A stretch of 16,324 nt of DNA from an uncultured Bacilli bacterium. Its GTDB lineage: Bacteria; Bacillota_I; Bacilli_A; RF39; UBA660. The notes below the pieces were generated by a model that saw only the letters and a program-made list of their open reading frames with translations, made no database searches and had not been told where the DNA came from. Positions 13,807 through 16,324 of this stretch are shown here, piece by piece. Location of the stretch: contig CAKOIM010000022.1 in NCBI GenBank assembly GCA_934086815.1, positions 1 through 16,324 on the forward strand. The letters are read 5' to 3'. A program made the translations under genes and the position numbers. Position 1 is the stretch's first letter; every line of letters starts with the position of its first letter.

Positions 13807-15941
13807 ATTAATTCCTCGATTAAAGCTAAATTAACTCTATTTTTATCTTTATCAATTCCACTGATATATACAGAAATAATATCACCAACTTTAAGAATTT
13901 CACTCGGATGTTTAACATATCCTTTACTCATTTTAGATATATGAATTAATCCATCATCATGTAAACCAATGTCAACAAAAGCTCCGAAAGATGTAACATT
14001 ACGAACAGTACCTTCAAGTTTTAATCCAACACTTAAATCATCAATAGTTAAAATATCACTTCTTAAATTAACTTGTTTAATTTCATCTCTTGGATCAATT
14101 ACTCCATTTACTAAATTATCTTTTATCATTTCCCATTTTTCTTGTGATAAATTATACTTAGAAATATCTTTAATTTTCGTAAGTTCCTCTTCCATTTTTT
14201 CATTACCTACTAAGTTTAGATTAACATTATAATCATTAAATATTTGCATAATACTTTCATAATCTTCCGGATGAATATTTGTTCTATCTAATGGGTTACT
14301 TCCAAAGATTCTCAAAAATCCTGCGGCTTGCTCAAAAGTCTTATCATCAATTCCCGATACCTTTTTTAATTCTTCTCTTGATGTAAACTTGTCATGTTTT
14401 TTACGATAATCCAATATTTTAGATATGCTTTTTTTATTTAAACCTGATACATAATTTAAAATACTTTCGCTAGCATTATTTAAATTAACGCCAACTTTAT
14501 TTACAATTTTACTTACAACAAAATCTAATTCCTCACTTAATTCTTTTTGTTTTAAATCATGTTGATATAAACCTACGCCAATACTTTTAGGATCAATTTT
14601 TACAAGTTCAGATAAAGTATCTTGAAGTCTTCTTCCTATACTTACAGCACTTCTTTGTTCCACTGAATAATCTGGAAATTCTTTTTTAGCTAATGCAGAT
14701 GCCGAATATACACTAGCTCCAGCTTCTGATACAATTATATATTTAACATCTAAATTATATTTTTTTATTAAATTGGCCACAAATAATTCACTTTCTCGAG
14801 ATGCAGTTCCATTCCCTATAGCAATAATTTTAACATTATGTTTTTGAATTAAAGCTAACATAATTTTTTCCGCCATGTCCACTTCTTTTTTCGGTTCATG
14901 AGGATATATTACGCCAATTTCTAATACATCGCCAGTTTCTGATAATACTGCTAATTTACAACCGGTTCTAAATGCCGGATCAAAACCTAAGACTACAGTT
15001 TGTTTAATCGGTGGAGTAAGTAATAAACATTCTAAATTATTACCAAATTCGGAAATGCCAAACTCAGATGCCTTATCGTACAATTCATTTTTTATATCTC
15101 TTTCTAAAGATGGCTCCATCAACCTTTTCCAAGCATCCATTATATATTTTTTTATATCAGGCACTAATGGTGAATCTTCCTTTTTAATAATTTGTTTATT
15201 TAAATATTCTAATACACTTTCTTTATCAACACTTAAAGAATATGTTATAACCTTTTCTTTATCAGCTCTTTGTAAAGCCAAAATTTGATGTGGTTTTACA
15301 TAACTTATTTTTTGTTCAAAGTCGTAATATATTTCATAAACCTTATTTTCATCAACAGCTCCTTTTTTTATCTTCCCTTTTACAACGCCATTAAAATAAT
15401 AAAATTTACGTAAATACTTTCTATATTTAGGATTATCACTTATCCAATCAGCAATAATATACCCAGCATTTTCCATGGCTTCATCAACAGTTTTAATTTT
15501 GTCATTTAAAAATTTACTAGCTACACCCTCACGAGTTCTATTTGGCATACTCATAATAATTTTAGCAAGTGGTTCCAACCCCATTTTAATAGCTTCGGTA
15601 CCCTTAGTTTTTCTTTTTTCTTTAAATGGTAAATATATATCTTCTACTTCACACAATTTTGTAGCATTATCGATAGAATTAATAATTTCCGGAGTAAGCA
15701 TTCCCTTTTCTTCTATTAATCTTTTAACACTTTCCTTTCTTTCTTCTAAATTAACCATATAATTATATTCTGTTTCAATTAATCTTAATTCATCTTCATT
15801 TAAATTACCCGTTACTTCTTTTCTATATCTAGCCATAAAAGGTATAGTTGCCCCATCTTTTAACATATCCATGACAACTTTTATTTGACTTTCTTTAAAC
15901 CCCAATTTATTACTTAACTTTATTATAACATCATTATTCAT
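13803..15941 (-). CDS. tex: RNA-binding protein Tex (YqgF-like, HhH and S1 domains)
   Basis: Tex is a conserved cytoplasmic nucleic-acid-binding protein linked to transcription and to toxin or stress gene expression; the exact biochemical role is not settled. Domains in order: a helical N-terminal Tex region (about 1-200), a central region, a YqgF/RNase H-like fold (about 317-440, beginning VLGFDPAFRTGCK), tandem helix-hairpin-helix motifs (about 490-550, ISKILDYRKKHDKFTSREEL) and a C-terminal S1 domain (about 637-708, containing SFGAFVDIG and DGLIHIS). The family signature GVGLYQHDLKQKELSEEL is at about 455-472. At 712 aa it is full length. GAGG lies 6 nt before ATG. It leads an operon with a small membrane protein and an AI-2E transporter. 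Its stop is TGA, overlapping the next ATG. Its -10 box is nested in the upstream gene's terminator tail. Confidence 0.96.
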   Translation of the reverse strand: MNNDVIIKLSNKLGFKESQIKVVMDMLKDGATIPFMARYRKEVTGNLNEDELRLIETEYNYMVNLEERKESVKRLIEEKGMLTPEIINSIDNATKLCEVEDIYLPFKEKRKTKGTEAIKMGLEPLAKIIMSMPNRTREGVASKFLNDKIKTVDEAMENAGYIIADWISDNPKYRKYLRKFYYFNGVVKGKIKKGAVDENKVYEIYYDFEQKISYVKPHQILALQRADKEKVITYSLSVDKESVLEYLNKQIIKKEDSPLVPDIKKYIMDAWKRLMEPSLERDIKNELYDKASEFGISEFGNNLECLLLTPPIKQTVVLGFDPAFRTGCKLAVLSETGDVLEIGVIYPHEPKKEVDMAEKIMLALIQKHNVKIIAIGNGTASRESELFVANLIKKYNLDVKYIIVSEAGASVYSASALAKKEFPDYSVEQRSAVSIGRRLQDTLSELVKIDPKSIGVGLYQHDLKQKELSEELDFVVSKIVNKVGVNLNNASESILNYVSGLNKKSISKILDYRKKHDKFTSREELKKVSGIDDKTFEQAAGFLRIFGSNPLDRTNIHPEDYESIMQIFNDYNVNLNLVGNEKMEEELTKIKDISKYNLSQEKWEMIKDNLVNGVIDPRDEIKQVNLRSDILTIDDLSVGLKLEGTVRNVTSFGAFVDIGLHDDGLIHISKMSKGYVKHPSEILKVGDIISVYISGIDKDKNRVNLALIEELI

Positions 15942-15961
15942 AATAACCTCAATTCTTAATA

Positions 15962-15970
15962 ATTATATCA
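15962..15970 (-). promoter_or_regulatory. Extended -10 promoter of the tex operon
   Basis: On the minus strand TG-A-TATAAT (-10 at 15962-15967) with only a poor -35 (TAGTAA) at 17 bp, which lies inside the terminator hairpin of the upstream gene. The predicted transcript has a short leader with GAGG before the tex ATG. Confidence 0.6.
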
Positions 15971-15992
15971 AAAAAACATAGTTTTTACTATG
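15970..15992 (-). terminator. Intrinsic terminator of the 75-aa gene
   Basis: A 6-bp stem CATAGT/ACTATG (15987-15992 with 15977-15982), 4-nt loop, then seven U on the minus-strand transcript. It starts 4 nt after the stop codon. The stem is short and GC-poor, so termination may be partial, with read-through into tex. Confidence 0.65.
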
Positions 15993-15996
15993 ACTT

Positions 15997-16224
15997 TTAC
16001 TTATTTTGCATATAATACATTCTTTCACTTAAATTATTAGCTACATACTCTATTTCATCATATTCATTATCTTCTAAATCTTCACTTAAAATAAAATTAT
16101 CAATCAAAAATAAAACTTCACTCATTAAATTACAAGTTGTAACATCAATATTATATTTTAACAATACACTTTTTTCATAATCATTAATATAAATATCTTG
16201 CCCTATTTTTTTTAATTCATCCAT
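15997..16224 (-). CDS. Hypothetical small acidic protein, 75 aa
   Basis: I do not recognise this family. The protein is short, acidic and probably mostly helical, with no membrane segment: residues 1-25 (Lys/Tyr mix), a predicted helix around 33-47 (LMSEVLFLIDNFIL), an acidic stretch (48-59, EDLEDNEYDEIE) and a final helix with aromatic residues ending YYMQNK. I chose the ATG at 16222-16224; a TTG two codons upstream (16228-16230) is also in frame. There is no strong Shine-Dalgarno sequence before either, only a weak GTGA, which suggests low expression or a leader too short to show one. A promoter candidate lies at 16246-16273. Its reality rests on the intact frame, the family-like composition and the terminator right after its stop. 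It stands directly upstream of tex and may be partly co-transcribed with it. Confidence 0.6.
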   Translation of the reverse strand: MDELKKIGQDIYINDYEKSVLLKYNIDVTTCNLMSEVLFLIDNFILSEDLEDNEYDEIEYVANNLSERMYYMQNK

Positions 16225-16245
16225 ATTCAATCACAATTTAAATAT

Positions 16246-16273
16246 ATCATAAAAACTTGCTAATAAAAATCAA
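16246..16273 (-). promoter_or_regulatory. Candidate promoter of the 75-aa gene
   Basis: On the minus strand TTGATT (16268-16273), 16-bp spacer, TATGAT (16246-16251). Transcription from about 16238 leaves a leader of roughly 14 nt before the ATG. No gene is visible between here and the window end. Confidence 0.5.
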
Positions 16274-16324
16274 TAGTTTTTAAGAAATTTTTAAAATTTT
16301 ATAGTTTTGTATATCAAATCATGC

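Noticed and set aside
13969..15762. Several plus-strand open frames of 77-95 codons opposite tex
   Set aside because: They are antisense to a conserved full-length gene, have no ribosome-binding sites, and have composition expected of complementary-strand shadows. The same holds for frames opposite rnjA, sufS and dacA.
1..16324. Mobile elements, phage genes, defence systems, tRNA or rRNA genes
   Set aside because: I looked on both strands and found no transposase, integrase, inverted-repeat ends, nuclease-type defence genes, cloverleaf or rRNA-like sequence. Gene content and base composition are uniform and chromosomal.

Overview
The window looks like chromosomal DNA from a very AT-rich, low-GC Gram-positive bacterium (Bacillota, class Bacilli in the broad sense). 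The gene content fits: RNase J together with RNase Y, FtsY followed by YlxM, a TagA-type glycosyltransferase, a D,D-carboxypeptidase, SufS and Tex. The small intergenic gaps and extreme A+T content recall the small-genome gut or host-associated Bacilli near the Mollicutes (RF39-like or Erysipelotrichia-like groups), but this placement is inference. It is not a code-4 mycoplasma. At least four genes end in TGA (the 174-aa membrane protein, ylxM, tagA and tex), and peptidoglycan enzymes are present.

Layout, left to right. (1) Positions 1-880 hold the start of a minus-strand exported protein with a SipW-cognate-like signal, cut by the window edge, with a near-consensus promoter, then a membrane-anchored protein of unknown function. 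(2) Positions 1006-3535, minus strand: dacA-type carboxypeptidase, then the overlapping pair ftsY-ylxM. (3) Positions 3588-6929: rnjA (plus), divergent from ftsY and convergent with rny (minus), so the two main Gram-positive mRNA-decay endoribonucleases are tail to tail. (4) Positions 7004-10292: an envelope-glycan region with a tagA/wecG-family gene and a GT-B glycosyltransferase (minus), divergent from a diacylglycerol glucosyltransferase-like gene (plus). (5) Positions 10320-12140, minus: sufS as a single gene, then a soluble protein I do not recognise. (6) Positions 12205-12339, plus: a perfect TTGACA-N17-TATAAT promoter followed by about 100 nt with two hairpins, the second an intrinsic terminator; I read this as an unannotated small RNA. 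(7) Positions 12314-15941, minus: operon tex - small membrane protein - AI-2E family transporter. (8) Positions 15997-16224, minus: a small acidic protein of unknown function.

Functionally the window combines RNA turnover (rnjA, rny, tex), protein targeting (ftsY, ylxM), and envelope synthesis (dacA, tagA, two glycosyltransferases). Its architecture is compact. Almost every transcription unit ends in an intrinsic terminator that starts within about 6 nt of the stop codon, and in five cases the stop codon lies inside the hairpin. Twice the terminator shares bases with the next gene's promoter. I see no mobile elements, CRISPR arrays, tRNAs or rRNAs, and no gene-free stretch over 300 bases.
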